From: Isoetes taiwanensis
Taxonomy: Eukaryota; Streptophyta; Lycopodiopsida; Isoetales; Isoetaceae
Direction: 5' to 3'
NCBI GenBank assembly: GCA_021234155.1
Contig: JAJEKV010000030.1
Span: 940,901 to 1,004,900, forward strand
Length of the DNA stretch: 64,000 nt
A model generated the notes under the pieces. The model was given only the letters and a program-made list of their open reading frames with translations. It ran no database searches and was not told the DNA's origin. This document shows, in pieces, positions 11,531 through 23,273 of this stretch (positions within the stretch are counted from its first letter, which is position 1; the number at the start of each line of letters is the position of its first letter). A program made the position numbers and the translations under genes.

Positions 11531-11981
11531 TGATCTCTTCTTTGACAAGGGCATGGGTTTTTGTGTGGGCGTGGGTTTGCTGCCTGATGCTCCTATGTGT
11601 CGCTTGCCTTTGTGCTTGTGTGCTGGCTTGCGTAGTGCTCAAGAATAGTCCAGTGCCTCTTTGCACGGGACTAACATTAATCTGGCAAGACATTGCCAGC
11701 AGATACACTCCATTCCATAAAATTCCAAGAACAAGACATAAAGTAATGTATACATGAAATCCATTGTGGCCAAAACATGAAATCCATTGTTTCTAGCAAT
11801 TTTTTTTCAGAGCATAGTTTTTTTTAGAGTTCGGCAGCTGCCTATCTCTTGAGCTTTTTCTTGCCTTTCCTAGCATTGCCTTTATCTGCTTTCTTTGTGC
11901 TCACTAATGTCTCTTGCAATTTGCCCAATACAACGTTGTAGATTTGCCTGCAATTTGCAACCTGCCCCTTGCTAAACTAGC

Positions 11982-13170
11982 CTAGATTGACCTGCAGATG
12001 TGAACTTGTCGATTAAGAGAAGCATAATTTAAGACAAAAGGTGGACTAATTTTAAAGAATGCCTCACGAACTGTTTGTGTGGTATCATTGATAATGAAGT
12101 CCAATAAATTTTCATGCAAAAAGAATTGTGTAGATTCCACATTTTGAACCATTTTCCTATTCAGGATTGTGCATTTCAAGCACTGATACTGAAAGCCAGT
12201 CAGGATATGCAGAGCCCCAAACCTCATGAACCTGTCCTATAAAGTTGCGAGGAACTCACTAATATCACATTTAGAACGACACCACATAAAAATGTATGAG
12301 TTTGGAATTTTGATGCCTTACTGAGGAATGCCAATTTCGAAGTGAGTCAAAGTGGAGCACACTAGGGCATCTTGTTCCAACGGAATTGCAGATGTCTACA
12401 TCTCCATAGAAGATAAACAAACTCCAGTGGCAACTGCAGCAAGAATGCAAGAAAGAACATCAATTTCAAAGTTGGAGTAGTACATTTAAATTCACTCACT
12501 TACTTGGCACATACTGGCATCCAGAAAAACAACAGATCTTTGCTCGATTTGGGAGGAAGCATTCTCTTTCACAAGGTATCTACATGCCTCAAATACAAGC
12601 CGAATCGAGAAGGATGAAAAAATTGGTGGTACTTACGAGATTCCACAGATATGATGTGAGACAAAAGCCTGTGTTTTGGGACAATTAGCATAGTGGAATA
12701 ATAAAAATTATTGCAGCCAAAGCAACAGTGGACTTACATAAAATAAGATCCGACAGACTCCTCGTTGACCCAGGAAGCACAACTTTCTCTGGATTGTCAG
12801 AACTCGAGCGTTCAAATGCGAGTTCATCTGCCTTGGTGACCATAAACTGGCCCATCTTAGCTGATCCCCAAGACCGCATGGGGCTTCTCAAGTGCAGTTG
12901 CCAGACACAACAATAGGAGATGAATTCTTTTTCTTCTGACCTGCTGGATTTCACCTTTCTTTTCTTGGCAAATAGGAACATGGTTTGCAGGTCTTTGACC
13001 TTCTGCAAGAAATCTGGACTGAGCAAGAAGTCGGCATCTAAGGTAAGCATGGTTTTGTGATTTCCCTGTTGTATGTCGAGGCTATCATCAACAAGATGAA
13101 TTGGCATTTGGCAGAGTGGGGAGGCAGGATCGGATGTCTCGCCCATATTAGAACTCTGGCCAGCTTCCAC
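11982..13170 (-). pseudogene. Ulp1-type (C48 peptidase, SUMO-protease-like) pseudogene with introns
   Basis: Ulp1 proteases cleave SUMO precursors and conjugates with a His-Asp-Cys triad. Exons inferred on the minus strand: 12738-13170, 12637-12668, 12504-12579, 12322-12433 and 11982-12236, each with GTAAG-type donors and AG acceptors. Exon 1 starts MEAGQSSNMGETSD and ends in a frame giving SWVNEESVGSYF, like the W-x-N/D-D/E-x-x-I start of the Ulp1 core. Exon 3 gives YLVKENASSQIEQ. Exon 4 gives CHWSLFIFYGD, with the catalytic His, and CPSVLHFDSL, with the catalytic Asp. Exon 5 holds NGSKCGIYTILFA (12136-12153 for NGSKCG), matching the Q-x-N-G-x-D-C-G box around the catalytic Cys. This exon-5 frame has stops at 12157-12159 and just after LFA, and exons 1-3 do not join in one frame. 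It is therefore a decayed gene, or one affected by read errors. Confidence 0.7.
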
Positions 13171-13237
13171 CCAAGGTCTTCATTGGAGCCTTGATGCTCA
13201 AATCGACAGTTTCTGCTGCAAACTTCGTGACAAGGGT

Positions 13238-13310
13238 TTCAAGGCCCCAAAGGGCTTCAAAGGCCTTCAAGGCCCCAAAGGGCTTCAAAGGCCTTCAAGG
13301 CCCCAAAGGA
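13238..13310 (+). repeat. 28-bp tandem repeat, about 2.6 units
   Basis: The unit TTCAAGGCCCCAAAGGG + CTTCAAAGGCC is repeated at 13238-13265, 13266-13293 and partly at 13294-13309. It lies just upstream of the Ulp1 pseudogene start. Confidence 0.9.
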
Positions 13311-13323
13311 CTCAGTAATACAT

Positions 13324-13348
13324 CATTATTATTATTATTATTATTATC
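13324..13348 (+). repeat. (ATT)n microsatellite
   Basis: Eight uninterrupted ATT units follow the 28-bp repeat. Confidence 0.95.
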
Positions 13349-16300
13349 TATTGTTTAAATTTGGTTTTTCCGGCACCCCAAAAACTTTTTAGATTTTTTC
13401 TTTAACTTGATTTCCTAAGATTTCAAGGGTTTTGATGGCCGGAAAATAATTCCGATTGCCAAAAAAGGGGAAAATTTCCTTAGGCCTTCAATTTCGCCCC
13501 AATCTGATTTCGCCCGTTCCAAATCCGCCCCTTTCTGATTTCGCCTCTTCCAAATCCGGCATCCGGCGTGTGTATGATGAATCCCTTTCATTCATCACTC
13601 TTCACTTCCAAACACCCAATCCGGCACATGCATACTGCTTTTTATAAGGTTAACGAGCTTCATCTTCGGCCGATTGATTAACTAGGTTTAAGACTAAGCT
13701 ATTTTTACTTTCTGTTGAGCAGGTCGTTGCAGGCTGCTCCATTTTCGAAGCTTAGCTATCAGCAAAAAGCCATTTCAAGTCTGCCCGTTCCAACAGAGCA
13801 AAGCTGTAAGCTCTCACGTTTTCGTTTGTGTTGAAAATGTTTTAAATTGGACTCTTATGTCGTTGCCAGAGGTTGAGATTGATTTCGTTTCAGGTCATTG
13901 TTTCTCTGGGATCATCCTTAGACCATAGTTTCTTGAGCCTTAGGCGTGTAGCTTCTTGCATAATAGGTGTTCTATAGTAGGATCCTAAGCTTCGGTGGAT
14001 GCAGGCATATATCAAATCATGGAGACAGCTGAATTGGTAGTTCTCTTTACCTCCAGGCCCTTTTGGTAGAAACGGCAAGAGCTTTATGTAATCCAGTAAA
14101 GAGTTTAGGTTTTTGCCTATGGCAAAGTTTTCTATGGAGCTATGTCAGGTATGCTTTAGCATCTTTCGTTCCCTTTTATTTTGTTCTAGCTAAGCTGGAG
14201 GCTTGCATTATTGGGGAATCTCAAGTTATTGAGATTAGCGGATCATTTTGCTATCTTCTAATTCATGAGGAGTGATCATTTTTCTGTTCTTAAGTTTGTG
14301 CTAGATTATATTGCCTTGGTTGTGGTTGTGGTTGTATGAGCAGCTACAATTAATTATGGCATCAGTACATTTCTGATGATTAATAATGGTTTTTAGTCAT
14401 GAAGAAGATGTTTACATAGCAGTGTAGTCTTATGTCTTACAACGTTTTCATTGGCAAATTGCTACGAGCGCTAACTTCTTCATGTTGGTGCATATCTCTG
14501 CGATATGTAGAATAGCAAAGCAAGTCATAATAAGTTTGTTTTACACAGTTGCGAAACGATTTTCGTAGCATCCAGTCTGTTGAGGGAAAAACATGTTGGA
14601 ATTCAGTCCATGATTTTTATATCTCATTAGGTTTAAATAGCATAAATTCCTATCTCCCTATACCACAGTAGCACTTTCCTATATTCAGTCCTATGTTTCC
14701 TATATAGGCACTATATGATCTGATTGCTCGGAAGTTCCTGGAGATGTTCAAGTTTCCTGTCGAGTTTAATCTTTTGGATTTATGCTTCTTTTGTAATGCT
14801 TTTGTAGTGGTCATTTACGGGGCTCTTAGTTAATCTGATTTTGTTACAGATCGAGGTGAAATACAAAGGGTTATATGCTTTTCAACTTCATCAAAAGCTC
14901 ACATATGGTGTTTTTTTAGTGAATCCAGATATTGAGATGTCATCTTAACATATGAAAGCGTGCTGCTTTTGTTAATTATTTATGGAAGTCATTAGTTTTA
15001 TGGTGATGCGGTTCCTATGGTGACTAGGTTCAAGGTGAGGATTGTTTTCTCTTCTTGGTAGATCATATTTGATTTATGCAATCATTTTTTGGTTAGGTTT
15101 ATGAGTCAAAAAATGGATATTTGTAGTTTTCCTTTTTCCTCTTCTTTTTTCTTTTTGGATGCACCCCTTATATTTCAATTTTGTCTTGATACATAATCCA
15201 GGTTGTGACAAGGCGCAAGATCATCAAGGAATGGAAAACAATAAGATATTTTAGGGCGCGTATAATGGAGTGCAATCAATATTAGGGCATTAAAGCAGGT
15301 TGGAGCATTTTTCAACTAGGTAAAGCTATCTGATTGCAACTGTTGTGGTTGTTTATTTTGTTAATTGTTACTCATAGCTCTATAACATGAACTCTTAGAA
15401 AGACTCTCCAAAAGATCAGCATCTTATGCTTGCTTCGCAATCGTTGCAGAGCATAATTGTATGTTCTATCCATGTATAAACATCCCTGATGGTAATCATT
15501 TTAAATGGTAGTCTGTCTGTATACTGCACAATAACTTCATATCACAGGAACTCTTCATGGTATTTCCTGTACTCTACACAGCGATTGTATGGAGAATTCT
15601 GAATGCTTTTCATATTATTTGGGTGCTTCTAGGGAACTTAAGTTCTTACTGTTATACATGTACTTAACATGTACTAAGAGAATGTTGACTTTGGGAGCAG
15701 CATAGGTCCGTGCTAATATTTATCAACACTATTTCTTGAAGTACTAATTTGCACACATTATTTGAAATATTGCTCATGGAGTCCATTCATGGCTCAATCC
15801 ATAGGTGTAAACAGCATAAATGAACAGATTAACAGAAATCTAGTCAGAAAAGCTAATAACCTGACACATGCTTGCAGTTCGGCGATGGCTATGATATCAA
15901 CTTTGGACATGTTTTATATTCAAGTAGAACATACAAATTGTAAGGCAGGTTAGATCTTTTATGCATTGCATTTATAGCATTCTTCAGCGTATAAATTCAT
16001 ACTCTTCATATGCCCCACATTTTGGGCTAATTGCTTTACTCTGTTTGTTTGCCACACGTGCAATGGGAAAACAGTCCCGAAAGAGTTCCTAGCAGTGCAT
16101 GTCGTTCCTGTCTGATCAGATATGAGGACCCATCTGCAATGCGCGGTTTGGATTATGCTTATTTTACTGCTTTCAAATGAGCTTGATCCAGGCTTCATCA
16201 ATGTAGGATCTCCATGCAACTGATGTTCCTTACATAACCCAAATACAGTGAGTTTGGAAGAGGATCTAGCCAGAATAAAGTCTCTCCTTTTATCGTTCTA

Positions 16301-18269
16301 CATTTCATTTTTGTGTGTTTACGTTAGCGAGAAAAGCTACATGAGCAGTTCCTTTAATACTTAATAATTCGAAATGATATTTAACAGTAGAATGTCTGTA
16401 TACAGCCACCCATGTTGTTTGCATCATTGGCTAGATGTCTATATCAAAGTTGTAACTTGATTGATCAGTTTTGCTTGCAGCATAATTTTTCATTGTACTA
16501 ACATCGTGATGTGTTTACTGTAGGTCCACAATGGTTGGTTGTGCTCATTATTAACATGAAAGGTACATTGATTCCTAGAATCCAATTATGCTGCTTAACC
16601 CCGTTCTATACTTACAATTTGAGTTTCAGGTAATAAAGATTGGGAGTTCGACCTGCATATATGTATGCTTGGCGGATGAGTTTAAACTAGAATTTGCACC
16701 TTCATATACTTCTCACCAACTTCCGTGTTTGCAACATAATTTTTCTGTTATAGCAGCATTACCAGCCCATGAACTTAAAGGACTAGGGCAAGCCAAATAG
16801 TTTAGAAACAAAGAGGAAAGATATACTGCCGCATGATGAATATCCCATCCTTGAGCTTCTGTGAGAGTTCAGCGAAGAGGCATGAGTCTACTTTTTTTGC
16901 AGCTAACTTGGCATACATGTCACACGTTAGAGCAGATCTCTGAATGCCTTTATGCACATAATTCAGGTCATGGATGCAAGTGTTATACCAGAATTTCACG
17001 TGGCAAAGGACGGCTCCTCTTGACCAAGAAGGAGGCTGCTTTTCTGCTGACCACCCATTTCACGTGGAACTTATGAACAGCAAGCTTCCTTAAGCAGAGC
17101 TGTAGGGCCAGTGTTGTCCTTCCATGTTCAGGTTCCCGAAGAAGAAAGTGAAGACTCCACTGAGGTGGTCCATCAGTAGACGAGAATGGCAATGAGGTTT
17201 TTGTGGGCGAAAAGACTAAGCAGAAATGACACTGGAGATGACATGTATATATATGTAGTAATTTTAATACCTGTTGATAGAAAGTCATGCACCAGATCAG
17301 TTTATAGTGCCAATTTTGAGTTGATGAAATTAGGGAAGTTATACGCAAAGAGGCCAATGGATCCAGTGGGAGCTGGCATTGTTTTGCCTCCAATAGAGGC
17401 TTTCATTCTTCAATTCACGAGCTCGACATTGGTACAAGAAAGAAATATGAGAAAAACACACTCTTTGGCCATGTTATTGTATTAACATGTTGATATTCAT
17501 TAGTCTGAAATTCTATTCTTTTGCTGGAAGCACGTTTATGCATCTAAATGCAATAATGGGTTGCATTTGGACCAATAATTGAGCTAATTATGATAGTCCT
17601 CTGTATTTATTGTTTCGTGATTTGCATGAGGCATATTTTGATTATTGTTAAAAATTGAACTATAATAATACAGAGGAATATAAACCAAAGTTGCACTTTA
17701 AAAACTAGACACGTTTCATTTTCACTTGAAAATCGATTTGTTACAATAAAGCAAAGGCCAACATGAACCTCACGGATTGGCCTTGCTCTTTGTTGTTTGG
17801 TCTAGGTATAAATGGTTTATATATCATGTCCAGAAAGAACAGGCTGGGCTGATACTATGTACAGTTCTTCCTTCAAACATTGTAGTAAATGTTAAGTTGG
17901 TCATACGATATCCCTTTCAATGCATAGTATACATTTATGGCTTAGCTAGCCCAACAAAGATTTTAGAGATTGTTAAATAATATGCGTGCCTTTATGCAAC
18001 CTCCTATATTGAAACACGTATTAACAATGGCATTTCTAACACAACATCAAACTCAAACTCAAACTCACATTTTATAATTTGACCAGGAATCAAGCGTCCA
18101 TCCTTTATGTTGCGTATCAGAGTACCACAATCATTCCCTGGACACTCAGATGACACCATAACCATGCACAATGTATCCCCAATTAGTGCACTCCATTTTA
18201 CCACATTGTGGACACTCAATTTGCAAACAAACTTATGTGCCTCAAGATGGCTCCTACTTAGTTGTACCA
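13349..18269. other. Long region with no recognised gene
   Basis: The sequence is AT-rich and all ORFs are short (under 140 codons) with overlapping frames. The longest ones, 17186-17485 (plus) and 16983-17393 (minus), overlap each other and show no known motif. Several stretches look like plant introns or UTRs (T-rich tracts ending in GCAG near 16498 and 16900), so a non-coding transcript is possible but not shown. Confidence 0.4.
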
Positions 18270-19154
18270 TCTATCCCTCTATAGTTATAAGCCTACACAC
18301 CTACATGTCATCTATAATGTTGAATTATATATGGTTATGCCATCGCCTTATAATTAGTAATACATCAACCCATGGAATAATTTCTAGGGGCTAAACTTAG
18401 CTATTTTGTTTTTAGCACATTTTTTAGAAAACAATTGGCTAAAGTAAATGGAAAAAATTGGAAAAAAAATTATAATTTTAGCTTAACTTTTTTTGACCTG
18501 CACCAACCCTAGAGCTCTTTAGCCAAACGCTAGAAAGTAAGAGAGTGAAATTTTGTATTGTTTAGCTAAACCATAGAAACTTTTAGAATGAATTTCGGGC
18601 TAGTTTAGCTAATATTGTTCTAGTTTATAAGAAATATATGATTAGTAGTTTAGTTTCTAGTATTATAAATTGATTTGAGTAATAGATTTTGCTAGCTAGC
18701 ATTATTTTACAATGTTTTCACAAAGAAAATGGCTAAAATAAGTGGAAACAATTGAAAAAAGGTATAGTAATTTGGCTTAATATTTTCCGTTGGCCATACC
18801 ATAGAAATTTTGGGGATGATGTTTGGGTTAGTTTAGCTAAACGCTAGAAAGTATGAGAGGAAAAATATGTAGAGTTTAGCTAAACCACAGAAAGTTTTGG
18901 GATTAATATCGAGCGAGTTTAGCCAAAGTCATTCTGGCTAATAAGAAATATGGGATTAGTAATTTATTCCCTACATCAACCATTAAATGGTTGCCTTCCA
19001 TATATTATGGCTTCACACTTATATAGCATTCTCACTTTTCAAATTTGAACACATTAATAGCCTATGTAATGTTTATTTCTAATTCAATTTATTTACTACA
19101 CAAAGATCTAGCAATGTATGTAGCTATGCCCGGCAACGCCGGGCACCGTTACTA

Positions 19155-19155
<1 letters not shown>
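18270..19155 (+). mobile_element. Non-autonomous Helitron
   Basis: The 3' end has the two Helitron hallmarks. A perfect GC-rich hairpin GCCCGGC-AAC-GCCGGGC lies at 19128-19144. Seven bases later a CTAG end (19152-19155) is followed by T, as expected for insertion between A and T. A candidate 5' end is TCTATCCCTCTATAG at 18270, preceded by A, giving an 886-bp element with no coding capacity. The 5' end is a weaker call than the 3' end. The body contains two diverged direct half-repeats built around GCTAGAAAGTA and TTTAGCTAAACCA, and it is related to the inverted repeat core at 3005-3535. Confidence 0.75.

Positions 19156-19191
<36 letters not shown>
19156..19191 (+). repeat. (TTA)n microsatellite next to the Helitron end
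   Basis: About twelve TTA units start at the base following the CTAG terminus, so the Helitron probably inserted at or next to a TTA tract. Confidence 0.9.
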
Positions 19192-20149
19192 GCACGCCAG
19201 CCTAACCATGCCTACACCCTTTTCTGCAATTCTAGCCTATCCACGTCGCATTGCCACCTCAGCAAAAACTGATGTGGTATTATTTCCACCGTTAGATGTT
19301 GATTTTTCGAGATCTATGGCCAGGGAAAATAGAAATAGCCCCCAAAATAGACCGCAGAGGATCTGAGGGGACCCCTACGGCTGCAAGCATCTCGACACTG
19401 TTTCATCACGTCGGCAAAGGCTGATTCCTCGTACCATTTCTCTTCCCGCTCTTAGCTTTCCCTCTTAGCTTTTCTCCTTTGGTGGTCGATTTCTCGTTTC
19501 CCTACGGTTTTAATTTTTGTTTTTAAAGCGCGGAGAATGAAGCAAATGCAAGCTCGAAGCTACATATTACGGGGTTTTGCCTTCCTCCGCCTCTCAACTC
19601 AATGCTTTGGGGTTTTTCCTTCCTCGCCTCTCGAACTCAAAAAGTTATGGATCCGAAAAAGGGTTTTAAATGTCGACTTCGGTTCAAGTGGCGATCGGTT
19701 CATGGCCATTTGCCTCATGGTTTATCATTTCTAGCGATTTTCCTCTCAAAACGTAGTTGGATTTGTGTTTTGCATGAATTGGATTCGCGCATCTTTTCTC
19801 AAGGAGCTTTTGCTTCCTAGCATACACGGTTGGATATTCTCCTTCAATTATTTCCAGATTATATGTAGGAATTGTGCAATTTGAAAATTGCGAGAATTCC
19901 AAATTCAACCGGTGGCAACAATGATTTGGTAAGCATCCAAATAAGATCCGAATATCCGGGCAATGGTCCTTATTTCCATGTTCTTATTGCAAAGCTGGTT
20001 GCATGCCGATAATCGAGGGCAATCCACGTATAGTTATCCATATAATATGCGAGGCACCTTCATCCAACTCTCTCCAACCGGATCGTAATGACTTCATACA
20101 CAACAAAGGCAAAGAAATTGCGAGATCATTCTTTTCTCTCTCGATCCTT
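19192..20149. other. No gene recognised
   Basis: Short overlapping ORFs at 19537-19820 (plus) and 19684-19908 (minus) have no domain. Nothing else stands out. Confidence 0.35.
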
Positions 20150-20715
20150 TTCAATCCTCAACATGGTGAGCCCCAGATCTTCTTTTATTCTATCGTGTTC
20201 TTATTTACAAAGATGCACCCATTTTTTATTAAAGTGGCAAGTAAACTTTGCTCAAGCTCCTAAAGTGTCCTCTTAATTGAGCAATAAGCAATGAAAGGAA
20301 AGGAAAATAACGGGACTTACTTTGTAGTTTTTTTGCATTGGTGACAGAGGCATGTTTTTATATTAGACTTATTGTGCGGGGGACGCATCTTTATGCTATC
20401 TGGTCTTCTTGTTCCCATTGTTTTGATCTTCACCAGCCTCGTTATTTGAGGTCAACTCTCATCATTTATCTATGATTGCAGAATCTTGAAGGACACGCCC
20501 TCCATGCGGTATAAATCTTGCCACTTCATCAATGGCTTTATAGTGGAGAAAGTATTCATCAAATGCCCAATACATAGAGCTTGCGGTTTGCACAAAAAGA
20601 GGTTGATTTTGTAGTGAAAGTACTTTAACTAGTCGTCTTTCATCCCATGCACACTCTGATCGACTTAAGCTTCTTCCACGTAAGCGGTTTCCAAGCTACT
20701 ACCAACAAGCGATTG
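20150..20715 (+). repeat. Local non-coding repeat, copy 1 of 3
   Basis: Shares long near-identical blocks with 20988-21475, for example AAAGTGGCAAGTAAACTTTG at 20231 and 21071, exactly 840 bases apart, and the CGGTTTCCAAGCTACTACC block. Part of it is also found at 22380-22580. No coding signal. Confidence 0.8.
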
Positions 20716-20987
20716 ATTCACATAGCTAGCCATGCCTTTGTCAACTCCAGCTTCCTATGTGGAGCCATAGTTCGGGGGCAGCCCTTGTTTATTATCCGAC
20801 AAAGTGACGACAACCACCACCAAAGCAATTATAGGAAAAGAGGACCGAGTTCACAATACCTTTAATTGTAGAAGACATGTTCACATTTGAGAGTCATGAG
20901 ACTTATCGCCTTGGTGTTGATCTTTGAGGAAAGAAAGACATGTAAAGTACAAAGTACAAAACAAAGAGCAAGGGTGGTAATATTGAT

Positions 20988-21475
20988 TTCAATCCTCAAC
21001 ATGGTGATCATGTTCGTGTTCTTATTTCTGACAAAGCATTCTTATCCTTCTTTTTGCACCCATTTTTTTTAAAGTGGCAAGTAAACTTTGCTCAAGCTCC
21101 TAAAGTGTACTCTTAATTGAGCAATAAGCAATGAAAGGAAAGGAAAATAATGGGACTTTAATTTGTAGTTTTTGCGAGAATTGGTGATGAGCCATGTCCT
21201 TATATTGGACTTATTGTCGCGTGGACGCATCTTTATCTTTGGTCTTCTTGTTCCCATTGTTCGATCTTCTCCGGCTCATTATTTGAGGTCAACTCCTTTC
21301 ATCAATGGCTTTATTATCTGTGATTGCCCAATACAGGAGCTTGCAGTTTGCACAAAAAGAGGTTGATTTTGTGGGGAAAGTACTTTAACTAGCTGGCTTT
21401 CATCCCATGCACCTGCTACAGTCAGCTCAAGCTTCTTCCACAGAAGCGGTTTCCAAGCTACTACCAACAAGCACT
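20988..21475 (+). repeat. Local non-coding repeat, copy 2 of 3
   Basis: Same blocks in the same order as copy 1, with internal deletions between the ATTTGAGGTCAACTC block and the GCACAAAAAGAGGTTGATTT block. Direct orientation, so it arose by tandem or nested duplication. Confidence 0.8.
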
Positions 21476-22379
21476 TCGTCAAAGTGTGCTTTCTATGATA
21501 CAGGAGGAAGACAATGCGGTTGTCTAGTATATGGGCCTAAAACATTGGGCTCCTTTCATCTTATCGGGCAATCCTGCATCAAAGCTAATCATTTAGCACA
21601 GGGAGCTACATGTGTATCCAACACTGCCACTTAAATGGTAGAAGTTCTTGGTGTGCTCAGAGACGCCATTCTCTACCTTGACTTTAACAGTTTTGCGACC
21701 ATGCATTTTTACTTAGGTAGCATGAGATACAGGTAAACCACAGTTTTTTTTTATGCAAAACATGGTGATGAATGTTCTTTAGTGCTATTGCTGGTTCTGG
21801 AACATAACTTTGCCGGTTTGTTAAGTAACATTTGGTATGTCTTATGAGTTCTGCTGCTGGGGAGCAAGGAAACATTGTTCTGGTATTGTTCTTAAGAGTG
21901 ATCTTGTCAGCTTTGGGGTCTCATGAATATGCAACTAGGAGATTGGTATCCGCAGCAGTGTTTGTGTTGGGCTTTAAGACGAGGATTTTTAAGAGCAAGG
22001 TAAAGTTAACCCATTGCTGAAGAACCATTCAATATTCCTGAAGAACAAATAGTTACAATTGAACCAGGCAGACAAAGTTTTTAGTGATCAATTTTTGATG
22101 GAGCTTTGGAAGAGTTACGTGAAGGATTTGACAAAATAAGCAAAAAAAATATTTTACCTGGAACATCCTGCTCATATCTTCTCAAGGAAACTGCAGACTC
22201 TTAAAATGTCTTGAAAGATCTTTAGCAACTTAAAGTGACCTAGAAAGACCTAGACATACTATATTTCTTTTGATTTGCCTTTTCCTTTCTTGGGATGTAG
22301 GCTGTATATAGTCCAGGGTATTATGTCTCACTGCTTGACATTTGACTAAACATCTAACCTTCTTGGGATAAGATGTAAG

Positions 22380-22580
22380 CATTGTTCCTTATATTGGACT
22401 TATTGTGCGTGGGCCGCATCTTTATCTTTGCTCTTCTTGTTCCCATTGTTTTGATCTTCATCGACTCATTATTTGAGGTCAACTCAACTGTTATCTTTGA
22501 TTGTAGAATCTTGATGGACATGCCCTCCATGTGGGTATAAATCCTGCCACTTCATCAATGGCTTTATAGTGGAGAAAATA
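22380..22580 (+). repeat. Local non-coding repeat, partial copy 3
   Basis: Contains TTATATTGGACTTATTGTGC, the GTCTTCTTGTTCCC-like block and ATTTGAGGTCAACTC as in copies 1 and 2, and ends with the CTTCATCAATGGCTTTATAG block seen in copy 1. Confidence 0.75.
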
Positions 22581-23273
22581 TTCATCTATTGTATTTCGGC
22601 TCTTTTGCTTTTTATCTTCTTGTAATTCGGTCCGGATCCGAAATGCTCATCTATAGATAGCTCGGAGATGTATAGTGCGGAGACCACATTTGACACCGTA
22701 GAAGACCGGGGACTTCACCATGTTGAACCATTATGGACCAACATCGTGATTGGTAGGGGGTTTTTATTGCCTAGGGGTCCGTAGGCGTAAGGGTTGGTCA
22801 GCGGAAAATCAAGAATCTGGAGTACTCCAAGCGGAAGGGGTGGTGGGCGGGAAATGGGCTCATGGATCAGGGGTAGGGGTATAGGGCATCCTAATTCGAT
22901 CTGAGGGGTGATATATCTGCGCTAATCGTAATCTATTGCTTAATGAGATGAAATTTGTGCTTCTTCTTGCAATCTATTGGACAAATTGAGCACCCATTGA
23001 GCACCGTGAAAGGAGTTTACGTGGAAGCATTTGCGGCTCTTTACGGTTCAAAATCTTACATTCCTCTTTGTTCATATGCACCCATTTTTTTATTTGTAAT
23101 TTGACTCTTGTTTGCGTGCTTGTGTGATTTTTAATTTTGCGGGTTAAAAGCACATCATCGTTTTGCTTCACAAAAAGCAAGCAAAAACAAAAGCCCGGTC
23201 GTTTAAGGTTGTCTTACATTTAGTTTTTGTCACCTACTTCCCGGCTTTTATTTTTTCTCAACCAATTCTTACC

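Noticed and set aside
16983-17393. 136-codon minus ORF as a gene
   Set aside because: It overlaps a 99-codon plus ORF, has no recognised motif, and is biased in composition.
13349-18000. Protein-coding gene in this region
   Set aside because: No ORF shows a domain or consistent exon borders on one strand; splice-like signals alone are not enough.
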